Source of the DNA: RGIG3701 sp017403345
Lineage (GTDB): Bacteria > Planctomycetota > Planctomycetia > Pirellulales > Thermoguttaceae
NCBI GenBank assembly: GCA_017403345.1
Contig: JAFQOH010000192.1
Location: 34,202-98,201, forward strand
Reading direction: 5' to 3'
DNA: 64,000 nucleotides
The notes under the pieces were generated by a model. That model was not told where the DNA came from, ran no database searches, and was given only the letters and a program-made list of their open reading frames with translations. Shown here one piece after another: positions 9,603-18,152 of this stretch; the first letter of the stretch is position 1; the number at the start of each line of letters is the position of its first letter. A program made the position numbers and the translations under genes.

Positions 9603-10046
9603 AATACACAACTCCGGATCGGATTGCTTTTATTTTCTACATTTTAGAAAAAATTTCAAGGGGTGCGGGTGAAAAAAAAGCGGAATCCATGGAATTCTTC
9701 AATGAAAAAATGTTTTGAGGACGGAAAGAAACGGCGTGAACGGGTACGGTTTGAGGTGTGGTTTTGCGTGTTGTCCTGTAAGGCTGGAGAGACTCGGATA
9801 TTTTGTCCGATATAGAGAGAGCGGCGTTGGACTTCAAGGAATTTTTCATTCCTTTTGCAGCGAGAGAACCAAAGGGGTTTTTCTTACGTAAAAGTAGTGG
9901 ATTTTGCAAAAGAAAGAGAAATAAAAACATTTGTCCGTTTGCTGTAAATATTGATAGAAACGTCATTTAGCGCAATTTTTATTGTCGGAAGACGGATTTT
10001 TTTCATAATTTTGGCCGTTTTGTCTCTTTTATGGGGTAAGGGGGCC
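9603..10046. other. Gene-poor gap between divergent pgi and ispE
   Basis: About 440 bases, more A+T-rich than the flanks, with no convincing open frame. It holds two small hairpins (aaggaat/attcctt at about 9837-9855 and tcgga/tccga near 9794-9810). It probably carries the pgi promoter and leader. I see no RNA gene that I can name. Confidence 0.5.
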
Positions 10047-10075
10047 TTGCAATATTTCGATATTTGGAGTATAAC
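10047..10075 (+). promoter_or_regulatory. Predicted promoter of ispE, almost leaderless
   Basis: TTGCAA at 10047-10052, a 17-base spacer and TATAAC at 10070-10075. The predicted transcription start falls at 10081-10082, on the ATG itself. The GGAG at 10066-10069 would then not be transcribed. Confidence 0.55.
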
Positions 10076-10080
10076 ATTCA

Positions 10081-11157
10081 ATGTGGCTAACTTCCCATGC
10101 TCCGGCAAAGATAAACCTGTATTTTGAGGTTTTGCGCCGTTTGTCAAGCGGTTACCATGAGATTTGTTCGCTGGCAGTTCCGGTCAGCATTTACGATACG
10201 GTATCCGTGCGCCGGTCAGATCGTCTGACGCTGAAAGTCGTGATCCCTTCCGAGGAGAAATATCAGCAGCTTTTTAGGGGGGTGACGATCCCGGAAGACG
10301 GATCGAATCTTGTGATCCGTGCCGCACGTCTGCTTCAGGAGAAGGCTGAAGCGCGTGCTGGAGAACAGAGCCGGCATTTTTTGCTGGAGGAAGGAATTGC
10401 GCAGGAACAGCCGCGACCGCAGGCCGGCGGGTCAGTGCTCGGCGGGTCAGTGCTTGGCGGATCGCAGCTCGGCGGGGAACGAGCGCGGTTTTACGGAGCG
10501 GATATAATTTTGGAGAAACGTATTCCGGCCCAGGCGGGTCTTGGAGGCGGCTCCAGTGACGCGGCATTGGTGCTGCTCCTGCTGAACGAATTATGGGACG
10601 TCCGTTTGACTCGGGAAGAGTTAGCGGAAATCGGGGCCGAACTTGGCAGTGACGTGCCTCTCTTTCTTTCGGGTTTTCCGGTCATTTGCCGGGGACGCGG
10701 AGAACAGTTGGAGGCGGTTGCCGGCGGTGAAGGTTTTCCGCCGCTGTCGCTGGTCGTAGTGAAGCCGCCAGTCGGTTGTTCGACTCCGGCGGTTTATCGG
10801 CAGTGTGTTCCCAATGCAGCTGCGGATGAGCAGATATTGAGGCAGATGATCTTAGACTGGAGAGCCGGACGGATCCGGGAAATGACTTCCGGTCTGGTGA
10901 ATCGTCTGCTGGAGCCGGCGTGTCAGGTGTCGCCGGAGGTCGGCAATGTGCTTGAGATGTTTCGGTCAATTCCGGATCCCTGTCTTGGGGTTTCCATGAC
11001 CGGGAGCGGTTCGGCGTGTTTCGGCATTTGCAGAGATCGTATTCATGCTGCAGAGGCGGCGAAGTTTTTGGAAAAACATCAATTTGGGACTGTGTTTACA
11101 GCGGAGACGCATTTGTCGCTGCTGGTGAGCTGTGTTGGTTCACGTCCTGAATTTTGA
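10081..11157 (+). CDS. ispE: 4-diphosphocytidyl-2-C-methyl-D-erythritol kinase
   Basis: A GHMP kinase of the MEP isoprenoid pathway that phosphorylates CDP-methylerythritol at the 2-hydroxyl. The start is fixed by the family motif HAPAKINLYFEVL at residues 6-18. The ATP loop is PAQAGLGGGSSDAA and the C-terminal glycine motif is GVSMTGSGSACFG. At 358 residues it is about 70 longer than E. coli IspE. The excess sits before the ATP loop as a low-complexity insert containing GGSVL-type repeats. It lies 18 bases before spoVG, a neighbourhood also known from Firmicutes, so the two are probably co-transcribed. Confidence 0.95.
   Translation: MWLTSHAPAKINLYFEVLRRLSSGYHEICSLAVPVSIYDTVSVRRSDRLTLKVVIPSEEKYQQLFRGVTIPEDGSNLVIRAARLLQEKAEARAGEQSRHFLLEEGIAQEQPRPQAGGSVLGGSVLGGSQLGGERARFYGADIILEKRIPAQAGLGGGSSDAALVLLLLNELWDVRLTREELAEIGAELGSDVPLFLSGFPVICRGRGEQLEAVAGGEGFPPLSLVVVKPPVGCSTPAVYRQCVPNAAADEQILRQMILDWRAGRIREMTSGLVNRLLEPACQVSPEVGNVLEMFRSIPDPCLGVSMTGSGSACFGICRDRIHAAEAAKFLEKHQFGTVFTAETHLSLLVSCVGSRPEF
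10426..10470 (+). repeat. 15-bp tandem repeat inside ispE
   Basis: Three 15-bp units encoding GGSVL, GGSVL and GGSQL, then a partial GG. They lie in an insert that other IspE proteins lack, between core domain strands, and keep the frame. Confidence 0.95.
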
Positions 11158-11175
11158 ATAAAGGAGGAGATCCCC

Positions 11176-12150
11176 GTGAAAATCACAGAAGTTCGCATCA
11201 AGCTGATGGATGAGCCAGGGGAACGGCTCAAGGCTTTCTGCTCGATCACATTTGATGATTGTTTTGTCATTCGTGACTTGAAGATCATTGACGGGACGAG
11301 CGGTTTTTTTGTTGCGATGCCTAGCCGAAAATTGACTTCGCATTGCTTTGTCTGTCACTACAAGAATCCTATTCGGGCTTCCTACTGTAACCAGTGCGGC
11401 GCCAAATTGCCGATGCAGATGCCCACGAGAGATGAGGACGGCCGGGCGAAGCTCTATGCCGACATAGCGCATCCGATCAACTCTGCGGCGCGGGAAATGA
11501 TCCAGCGGGAAGTGATCGCTGCTTATGAAGAGGAAAAAGTGCGTGCGCAGGCTCCGGGGTATGTTTCTCGGTATGATGAATACGACATGGATTTCGACGA
11601 TGAGCCGATGAACGATTCGATGATGTCTCCGATGGGGAGAATGGGCGGTATGAATCCGATGGACCGCATGTCTGGGATGGACAGAATGGGCGGGATGGAC
11701 CGCATGTCTGCCATGGAGAGAATGGATAGAATGTCTGGGATGGACAGAATGGGCGGGATGGGCCGCATGTCTGCCATGGAGAGAATGGACCGCATGTCTG
11801 GGATGGACAGAATGGGCGGGATGGGGCGCATGTCTGCCATGGAGAGAATGGACAGAATGGCCGGAATCGACCGCATGGCCGCCATGGATCGGATGGCTGG
11901 AATGGACCGCATGAATTGTATGGGCGGAATGGGCGGAATGGATCGCATGTCCGGAATGGGTGAAATGGATCGCATGTCCGGAATGGGTGAAATGGATCGC
12001 ATGATGTCTTCGGTACCGTCTCAGGCTTCCGTACCGCCTGCGGAGCTGCAGGATGAATTGGAAGAGCCGGAAGAGTTGGTGCAGCCGGAGCAGAATGAGG
12101 CGCCGCGCGAGACAGATGATTTTGGCGCCGGGATCTTTGACGAGAACTGA
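11176..12150 (+). CDS. spoVG: SpoVG-domain protein with zinc ribbon and Met-rich repeats
   Basis: The first 50 residues (MKITEVRIKL..., FDDCFVIRDLKIIDG, GFFVAMPSRK) are a SpoVG domain, a small nucleic-acid-binding fold. A C4 zinc ribbon follows directly (C57, C60, C71, C74; HCFVCHYKN and YCNQCGAK). After a short linker comes a Met/Arg/Asp/Gly repeat region, roughly residues 155-277, built of MDRMSGMDRMGGM-like units, and then an acidic tail. Canonical SpoVG is about 90-100 residues, so this 324-residue form is a fusion. The start is a GTG with a strong AAGGAGGAGA eight bases upstream, 18 bases after ispE. The Met-rich part might be disordered or bind metal or hydrophobic partners; that is a guess. 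Confidence 0.85.
   Translation: MKITEVRIKLMDEPGERLKAFCSITFDDCFVIRDLKIIDGTSGFFVAMPSRKLTSHCFVCHYKNPIRASYCNQCGAKLPMQMPTRDEDGRAKLYADIAHPINSAAREMIQREVIAAYEEEKVRAQAPGYVSRYDEYDMDFDDEPMNDSMMSPMGRMGGMNPMDRMSGMDRMGGMDRMSAMERMDRMSGMDRMGGMGRMSAMERMDRMSGMDRMGGMGRMSAMERMDRMAGIDRMAAMDRMAGMDRMNCMGGMGGMDRMSGMGEMDRMSGMGEMDRMMSSVPSQASVPPAELQDELEEPEELVQPEQNEAPRETDDFGAGIFDEN
11638..12005 (+). repeat. Met-rich coding repeat array in spoVG
   Basis: Short units of about 9-15 bp (atggaYMgMatg...) combine into a longer period of about 63 bp (MERMDRMSGMDRMGGMGRMSA). Two copies of the long unit are near-identical, and a further 27-bp duplication (atcgcatgtccggaatgggtgaaatgg region) ends the array. Confidence 0.93.
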
Positions 12151-12208
12151 TTTTTTGAATTCGGTCTGGTCCGTGTCTTAAAATGGGCATTTTGGGATAA
12201 GATTAAAG

Positions 12209-12249
12209 GGGAGCAGAAACTTTAGAAAGAAAGTTTTGCTCCTTTTTTT
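12209..12249 (+). terminator. Terminator after ispE-spoVG
   Basis: ggagcagaaactt pairs with aagttttgctcc (one bulge), and a long T run follows. Confidence 0.88.
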
Positions 12250-12358
12250 GTTTTTTTTTGGACTTTTTGAGAGGGGAACACTGGATTTTATTGAGGAATC
12301 GTAGTACAATAGGAGATATTTCGTAGGATTGGGAGTTTTAACGAAAAGGGATCCAAAC

Positions 12359-13957
12359 GTGAAAAGATTAAAAGTTCAGGCGATTTGCTTTTCTTTGATT
12401 TTTGGGACGCTGTTCCTTGCTGCGAGTTTTTCCACGGCAGCCGACTGGCCATGCTGGCGCGGAGCGAATCGGAACGGACTTTCTTCGGAGACGGGGCTTC
12501 TGCGTGAGTGGACGGAAGAGGTCCAGCCGACTCTGGTTTGGAAAAATACCTCGCTGGGACAGACGATGAACGGCGTGGCCGTGATGGGCAATCTTGTCTA
12601 CACGATCGGGACGAAAGGGGGCGCGGAGTGCGTTTTCTGCATCGACAATCAGAGCGGCAAAACGCTTTGGACCCGTCCGATCGGGAAAAATGTCGGCGGG
12701 AAAGGAAAATTTCCCGTTCAGCGCTCTACTCCGACGCTGTACAAGGACTTCCTTTACGCCTTGAGTTCCAGCGGGAATCTCGTCTGCATGCAGGCAGGAA
12801 ACGGTCTGGTCCTCTGGAATATGAACCTGATCACGAACCTTGGCGGGATCATGCCTCCTGGCGGATACTGCGAGTCGCCGTACGTGGACGGTAAATGGGT
12901 CATCGTGACTCCCGGCGGTCCGAATGCGACGATGGCGGCAGTGGAACGGTACGGTATCCGCATCATTTGGGCTGCGCGCGCCGGGATGCCCGCCGGATTT
13001 TCATCGATCGTGAAGGCTTCCTTCGGCCGAGAGCATCAGTATGTGAATTTCACGGCGGAAGGACTCGTCGGCGTGAAGGTCAAAGGCGGCGATGTGCGGT
13101 GGCGGTATGAAGCTCCGGCTCACGAAAGCGGCTACAATGCCTGCCCGCCGATCTGGTTTGGACAGACGATGCTGGCCTCCAGTGCGGCCGGGACCGGCTG
13201 TGTGTGGATCCAGAAAGACGGGACTGCCTACAAAACGTCGGAGGTTTGGTTCAATGAGGATCTGAAGATCCCGACGGGAGATATGATCAAGGTCAATGAC
13301 TGCGTTTTTGCGTGCAATGATACGGACGGTCTGATCTGCTTCGATTACAAAACGGGAGAAAAGATCTGGTCCGACAAGACACTGTTTGCCGAGGCGTTCG
13401 AGGAAGAGATCGATGATACGAAATCGAAGTCCCGTAAAAAGCGCAAGACGGCCATGAATGAACTTCTGCCGGTCTCCGCGTCGGTCGTTAGCCCGATCCT
13501 GGCGCAGACGGAAGCGTCTGGGGACGGTGAAAAAGGACGAACGATCGAGATCGCTCCGGCTCCGAAGAGCAAAAAGAAGGCGAAAAAAGCCCTTCCGCCC
13601 GAAGTTCCGGCCTGCATGGGGACGATGGCCTATGCGGAAGGTCTGCTCTATCTGCGGACTTCCATGGGTGAGCTGGTCCTTCTGGATGCTTCGCCGGATG
13701 GTCTGAAGCTCCGCGGCCGGATCCGTATCCCGCAGATGAAAAAAGGTCTGGCCGTCACGCCGGTCATTGCGAATGGGTACCTTTACCTGCGGGAAGGTGC
13801 GACGCTGTTCTGCTTCGATCTTCGGGATCAGTCGCGTCGATCCGGAACGAGCGACGGCGGCGCGGAAGGCGAAAGTGGAAGTTCCGGCGGGAAAGCGCTT
13901 CCTGGAATGCCTGGAAAAGAAGGTGTGAAACGCCGAACGGCTCCGGGACTTGGGTGA
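12359..13957 (+). CDS. Secreted PQQ-like beta-propeller protein
   Basis: A 532-residue exported propeller protein. The GTG at 12359, with AAAGGG eight bases upstream, gives a compact signal peptide (MKRLKVQAICFSLIFGTLFL, cleavage after STA). A TTG at 12329 would add ten residues and break that pattern. The mature protein starts DWPCWRGANRNGLSSETGLL, the form typical of planctomycete PQQ-propeller proteins. Blades include CVFCIDNQSGKTLWTR, LVCMQAGNGLVLWNM and LICFDYKTGEKIW. Two Lys/Arg-rich inserts (near residues 350-365 and 400-415) interrupt the later blades. The substrate is unknown; these proteins are abundant in Planctomycetota and mostly uncharacterised. Confidence 0.88.
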   Translation: MKRLKVQAICFSLIFGTLFLAASFSTAADWPCWRGANRNGLSSETGLLREWTEEVQPTLVWKNTSLGQTMNGVAVMGNLVYTIGTKGGAECVFCIDNQSGKTLWTRPIGKNVGGKGKFPVQRSTPTLYKDFLYALSSSGNLVCMQAGNGLVLWNMNLITNLGGIMPPGGYCESPYVDGKWVIVTPGGPNATMAAVERYGIRIIWAARAGMPAGFSSIVKASFGREHQYVNFTAEGLVGVKVKGGDVRWRYEAPAHESGYNACPPIWFGQTMLASSAAGTGCVWIQKDGTAYKTSEVWFNEDLKIPTGDMIKVNDCVFACNDTDGLICFDYKTGEKIWSDKTLFAEAFEEEIDDTKSKSRKKRKTAMNELLPVSASVVSPILAQTEASGDGEKGRTIEIAPAPKSKKKAKKALPPEVPACMGTMAYAEGLLYLRTSMGELVLLDASPDGLKLRGRIRIPQMKKGLAVTPVIANGYLYLREGATLFCFDLRDQSRRSGTSDGGAEGESGSSGGKALPGMPGKEGVKRRTAPGLG

Positions 13958-14008
13958 TTTTTTAGCATGTTCGATTTTTAAATCAAGATAGAGTTTCAAA
14001 AGATGAAC

Positions 14009-14041
14009 GCTGCCGTACGGATAAAATTCCCCGGCGGCAGC
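14009..14041 (+). terminator. Possible terminator before htrA
   Basis: GCTGCCG and CGGCAGC can pair around an 18-base loop, but only a short T-rich stretch follows. It could also be a leader hairpin of the protease gene. Confidence 0.4.
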
Positions 14042-14093
14042 ATATTCTTTTCACATTTTCAACAGTATATCTGCAGCTGAAGTGGAGGATAAA

Positions 14094-15230
14094 ATGCAGC
14101 GATCTGCTTTTTTACTGGTTTTTGTCATGTTTGGCACAGTTTTGACGACGATTTTTTGTTTGGATCTTCTGAATCGCCATGATCCGTTTTTTTCGGAGTC
14201 GCTTGCGCAGTCTGCCGTGACGGATGAAGCGTATATCGCGGGGTTGAGCGAGGAAGAAAAAACAAACATTCGACTCTATGAGAATGCGAGCAAAAGTGTC
14301 GTCAATATCGATACGCGCAGCCGTGAACATAATCTGTTCATGCAGGAGATGATCTCTGCCGGTCAGGGAAGCGGTTCCGTCATCGATAAAAATGGGCATA
14401 TTCTGACGAACTGTCACGTCATCGCCAACGCGATCCAGGTCCAAGTCACGCTTTTTAACGGAAATTCTTACGAAGCGGAGGTCATTGGCGTGGATCCGAC
14501 GAACGATACCGCCGTCCTTAAGATCAACGCGCCGGAGGAGGAACTTTTCCCCGTGACGTTTGGGGATTCTTCCCGTCTGAAGGTCGGACAGAAAGTGTAC
14601 GCGATCGGGAATCCATTCGGTTTGGAACTGACGCTCACGACGGGAGTCATCTCCAGTCTGAATCGTTCTCTGGACAGTCAGCTGGTCGAGAATCGGACGA
14701 TCCGGCAGGTGATCCAGATCGACGCGGCGATCAATCCCGGAAACTCCGGCGGTCCGCTGCTGGATTCGTATGGTGAGCTGATCGGGATGAATACTGCGAT
14801 CGCGTCGCGTTCGGGAGACAGCGCGGGAGTGGGGTTTGCCGTTCCGGTGAATACGATTGCGCGCATCGTTCCGCAGCTGATCCAGAAAGGCGAGGTGAGT
14901 CGGCCGAATCTTGGTATCGAGCAGGTGATGCCGACGGAAGAAGGTCTGCTCATTACGCGTGTCCAGCCCGGCGGTCCTGCGGAAAGAGCGGGGCTGAACA
15001 GTCCGCGAGTGATCACGAAACAGCGCCGCCAGGGAGCGTATATTTATAAATATCGGACGCTTGACCGAGCGACGGCGCAGATCATCGTGGGGATCAATGA
15101 TACGGAGGTGATGACTCCGGACGACCTTTTGTCGGTGGTGGAATCTTTTATGCCGGGAGATACCGTGACACTTCAGATCCTTCAGGATGGCGAGACGTAT
15201 CGAGTTCCGATCACGCTTGGCGAGGAGTGA
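14094..15230 (+). CDS. HtrA/Deg-type serine protease with PDZ domain
   Basis: A periplasmic quality-control protease of 378 residues. An N-terminal hydrophobic segment (about residues 5-24) acts as anchor or uncleaved signal, similar to DegS. The trypsin-fold triad is H108 (TNCHVI), D138 (PTNDTAV) and S218 (GNSGGP). One PDZ domain follows from about residue 270 (NLGIEQVMPTEEGLLITRVQPGG). It contains an insert of about 20 residues rich in Arg/Tyr (ITKQRRQGAYIYKYRTLDR) between PDZ strands. GGAGG at 14084-14088 sits five bases before this ATG, which excludes the GTG at 14082. It probably degrades misfolded envelope proteins. Confidence 0.93.
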   Translation: MQRSAFLLVFVMFGTVLTTIFCLDLLNRHDPFFSESLAQSAVTDEAYIAGLSEEEKTNIRLYENASKSVVNIDTRSREHNLFMQEMISAGQGSGSVIDKNGHILTNCHVIANAIQVQVTLFNGNSYEAEVIGVDPTNDTAVLKINAPEEELFPVTFGDSSRLKVGQKVYAIGNPFGLELTLTTGVISSLNRSLDSQLVENRTIRQVIQIDAAINPGNSGGPLLDSYGELIGMNTAIASRSGDSAGVGFAVPVNTIARIVPQLIQKGEVSRPNLGIEQVMPTEEGLLITRVQPGGPAERAGLNSPRVITKQRRQGAYIYKYRTLDRATAQIIVGINDTEVMTPDDLLSVVESFMPGDTVTLQILQDGETYRVPITLGEE

Positions 15231-15532
15231 TTTTTTATGCGGAAAGGGGACGCGCGGCGGAAAATTTTTTGAAAAAATTCAAAACTAGGCCCCCTCCCCC
15301 TTTTCAAAAATAGAAAATCTGGTAAAATGTGAATCTCTTTTTGTGTTGGAGCGTTCCTTTTGTTGCGCGCCGACAGAAGAGAGTCTTTTCCGAGATATGA
15401 TCGGAAATCAGTGCGGCAGAGCCGATCGCGCCGAAAAACCTTTCGGAAACGGAGGGAGACAAAATCCCAATGGGGAAGCGTTCGTGTCTCTGAAACCAGA
15501 AGTAGAAATTCAGATTTAGTGAGTGGTTCATT
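15231..15532. other. Promoter and long leader of rplM-rpsI
   Basis: This gap holds a -10 element TAAAAT at 15323-15328 preceded by TGG (extended -10), with a weak TTTTCA 16 bases upstream. About 200 bases of leader follow before rplM. The leader can form several local stems (for instance ccgaaaaacctttcgg near 15430-15446), which is compatible with ribosomal-protein feedback control, but it matches no leader I know. No gene is present. Confidence 0.55.
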
Positions 15533-15964
15533 ATGAAAACGTTCATGGCGAAACCGGCAGATGTGAAACAGGAGTGGATCTTGGTCGACGCGACGGATAA
15601 AGTCGTTGGTCGTCTTGCTGTCGATATTGCAATGGCTCTGATGGGCAAAGACCGCCCGAATTACACCCCGAACGTCTGCACCGGCCGTTTTGTTGTCGTG
15701 ATCAACGCTGATAAAGTGAAGTTCACCGGCAAAAAATGGGAGCAGAAGCGTTACACCTGGACGACTGGTTATACCCGTCTGCGCAGCGAGAATGCCGCGA
15801 CCCGCATGGAAAAGAATCCGACCGCGATCCTTTCCGAAGCTGTTCGCCGCATGCTTCCGAAAAACAAACTTGCGACCAAAATGCTGTCCCAGCTGAAGGT
15901 TTACGCAGGCAGTGAGCATCCCCATCAGGCCCAGGCTCCTGTGGCTGTTGAAATGGGTAACTAA
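15533..15964 (+). CDS. rplM: 50S ribosomal protein L13
   Basis: A large-subunit assembly protein of 143 residues, the usual length. Recognised from WILVDATDKVVGRLA, GKDRPNYTPN and the C-terminal LKVYAGSEHPHQAQ. It pairs with rpsI 52 bases downstream, the universal L13-S9 operon. The Shine-Dalgarno is weak (GAGTGG). Confidence 0.98.
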   Translation: MKTFMAKPADVKQEWILVDATDKVVGRLAVDIAMALMGKDRPNYTPNVCTGRFVVVINADKVKFTGKKWEQKRYTWTTGYTRLRSENAATRMEKNPTAILSEAVRRMLPKNKLATKMLSQLKVYAGSEHPHQAQAPVAVEMGN

Positions 15965-16016
15965 TCGTTTTTTGTGGATTCAAGCTTAAACAGATAAAAT
16001 ATCAGGGGTGTAAACC

Positions 16017-16436
16017 ATGGCAGATAAAGTCATCATCGAAGGAAAAGGTACTAACGATTCGCTCGGAACCGGTCGCCGCAAGACCGCCATCGCCCGCGTT
16101 CGTATTCGTCCCGGCAAGGGCCTCATCGCGATCAACGGCCGCAGCCTGGAAAATTACTTCTGCAACGTTCAGCAGCGCAATGCGGTCCTCGCTCCGCTGG
16201 TCGAAACGGGCAAAAAAGAAGAAGTTGACGTCATCATCCGCGTCAACGGCGGCGGTATCACTGGTCAGTCTGGTGCCTGCAAACTTGGTATTGCCCGTGC
16301 GCTTCGCATGTACGATGCCGGTCTGTACGAAGTCCTGAAAGACGCCAACCTTCTTACCCGTGACAGCCGTATGGTCGAACGTAAGAAGCCGGGTCTCCGC
16401 AAAGCTCGTCGTGCGACGCAGTTCTCCAAGCGTTAA
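16017..16436 (+). CDS. rpsI: 30S ribosomal protein S9
   Basis: The tail of this small-subunit protein contacts the P-site tRNA. It has 139 residues with GTGRRKTAIARVRI, RVNGGGITGQSGA and the conserved basic end KPGLRKARRATQFSKR. The Shine-Dalgarno AGGGGTG precedes the ATG. The operon ends in a clear terminator. Confidence 0.98.
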   Translation: MADKVIIEGKGTNDSLGTGRRKTAIARVRIRPGKGLIAINGRSLENYFCNVQQRNAVLAPLVETGKKEEVDVIIRVNGGGITGQSGACKLGIARALRMYDAGLYEVLKDANLLTRDSRMVERKKPGLRKARRATQFSKR

Positions 16437-16462
16437 TTACGTTTTGGCGGTGTAATATCCGG

Positions 16463-16490
16463 ACGCCCTGATATTCAGGGCGTTTTTTTT
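16463..16490 (+). terminator. Terminator of rplM-rpsI
   Basis: The perfect 8-bp stem acgccctg/cagggcgt with loop atatt is followed by eight T. Confidence 0.95.
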
Positions 16491-16547
16491 GGGGTCGGGC
16501 GCTTTTTCGCTTGGAAGGGGGCCGATTTCAAATTTGGTTTTGCGGTG

Positions 16548-16553
16548 TATAAT
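16548..16553 (+). promoter_or_regulatory. Probable -10 of the membrane-protein gene
   Basis: TATAAT lies 42 bases before the chosen start. The -35 is poor (ATTTCA at 16525-16530). Confidence 0.5.
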
Positions 16554-16595
16554 TGAAGCGGAAAAGGTATTGGTTTTAGATTTGGAGAAATGCCC

Positions 16596-18125
16596 ATGTT
16601 TCAAGTCTTCATGCATTATGAAGTCAATCCGACGACGTGGTTTTACCTCTCGTTATTGATGGTCACCGGCATTTTCTTCAAATTCCGCCGCATTTGGAGC
16701 GTCCGGAATCTGGATCTTTTACTGGTATTGAGTTTAGGGCCGGGATTACTGCTTGCGGCTCATGGTTTTCATGCCGGATATGTGATCCTTTTGACGTTCC
16801 TGATCTTGCTTTTGATCCGGATGCTCTGCGATCCGATGATGAACCGCAGGCCGCTTTTAGAGGTAAATCTTTCCAAGAGCGGGCTTATTTTCTGCTGTGC
16901 GGCTCTGATGGTCTTTCAGCTTGCGGCTCTTGTTTTGACGCAGACGCGTGAGGGCGGGCCGCAGAATGTGAATGCATCGTTGGAACAGCTGCTGATGTTT
17001 CACTTGAACGAGAGGCTCCTGAAGGAAGAGGCGGACGGCAGTACGGTGTCTGAGGAGACGCTTGGTTTCGTCGGGGAACTGGATCCGCAGGATCAGAAGG
17101 ATAGACCAGATCGGCAGGATCGGTCAGATCGGCAGAAAACTGCGAAAACTGTATTGCGTCACGGTCCAGGCATGCCGTTTTTCACACAGCTGGCGGATTG
17201 TCCGAGGCAGTGGCGTTTTAAGCACATGAAGGAACGGGAGTTACAAAACGGTGCTGCCCGAGCGGAGGAAGCGGAACAAGATCTGCTTCTTGTCCAGAAT
17301 CCGCTTTTGACGGATCCGTCTGGAGTTCCGGCGGAATTGGTGAGGGAGGAGTGGTTGCAGATCCGATGGACGATTTTTCTTGCGGCACTGGCTCAGATCG
17401 CGATCGTGACGGGGATCGTTCTGACGGGCTGGGCGCATTTTGAAAATTTTAACACTGGGATCGCAGCGGCGACGCTCTATCTTCTCCTTCCGTATGTTGC
17501 GCAGATGCCGTCACGCATCGATCATTTGGTGCCGGCTGCGCTGATCGTGTGGGCGATTTTTTCATGGAGGCTTCCGTCTCTTGCAGGAGTGCTGCTTGGA
17601 ACGGCTGCGGCACTTTCCTACTACCCGATCTTCCTGTTGCCGCTTTGGTGCAGTTTCTACTGGTCTCGGGGACTTTACCGCTTTTTGTGTACGAGCCTGG
17701 GCGTTTTTCTGCTTTTCATCGTGATCGCGATCCCGCTCTGCGGCGGTCTGGGGGCGTTCCTTGCGCAGTCTGGAGATATTTTTGGCTGTGTCGGACTTTT
17801 TTCCCGAAATGCAGCCGGCTTTTGGGACATTCCGGGAGATAGTATTTACTACTATCGTATTCCGGTGATCGTGATGTACCTGGCACTTGTTTTTTTCCTG
17901 ATGTTCTGGCCTGCCCAGAAGAATTTTGGAACGCTGATGAGCAGTTCTGCCGTGCTGATGATCGGTGCGCAGTTTTGCCATCCGTTTCAGGGAGGGACGT
18001 ACATGGCGTGGTTTTTACCGCTCGTGATCCTTGTGATCCTGCGTCCGAATTTGGAAGACAGGACGGCCGTTCGGGCTGTCGAACGTCATCGGAGGCATGC
18101 GAACACCTCGGGAAAAAATGCTTGA
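16596..18125 (+). CDS. Polytopic membrane protein, unknown function
   Basis: A 509-residue inner-membrane protein with about ten predicted hydrophobic segments (for example FYLSLLMVTGIFF, LDLLLVLSLGPGLLLAA, LSKSGLIFCCAALMVF, MYLALVFFLMFW). A soluble loop of about 100 residues (near 130-240) is rich in Asp/Arg/Gln, with repeated DRQDR motifs. The architecture recalls glycosyltransferase-like membrane proteins (GT87/DUF2029), but I found no diagnostic acidic motif, so no function is assigned. An ATG at 16590 lies only two bases from GGAG, so the ATG at 16596 (spacing eight) is preferred. It is followed after 27 bases by a methyltransferase gene. Confidence 0.75.
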   Translation: MFQVFMHYEVNPTTWFYLSLLMVTGIFFKFRRIWSVRNLDLLLVLSLGPGLLLAAHGFHAGYVILLTFLILLLIRMLCDPMMNRRPLLEVNLSKSGLIFCCAALMVFQLAALVLTQTREGGPQNVNASLEQLLMFHLNERLLKEEADGSTVSEETLGFVGELDPQDQKDRPDRQDRSDRQKTAKTVLRHGPGMPFFTQLADCPRQWRFKHMKERELQNGAARAEEAEQDLLLVQNPLLTDPSGVPAELVREEWLQIRWTIFLAALAQIAIVTGIVLTGWAHFENFNTGIAAATLYLLLPYVAQMPSRIDHLVPAALIVWAIFSWRLPSLAGVLLGTAAALSYYPIFLLPLWCSFYWSRGLYRFLCTSLGVFLLFIVIAIPLCGGLGAFLAQSGDIFGCVGLFSRNAAGFWDIPGDSIYYYRIPVIVMYLALVFFLMFWPAQKNFGTLMSSSAVLMIGAQFCHPFQGGTYMAWFLPLVILVILRPNLEDRTAVRAVERHRRHANTSGKNA

Positions 18126-18152
18126 GTCGGTCAACAGAGAGGTCTGTTTACG

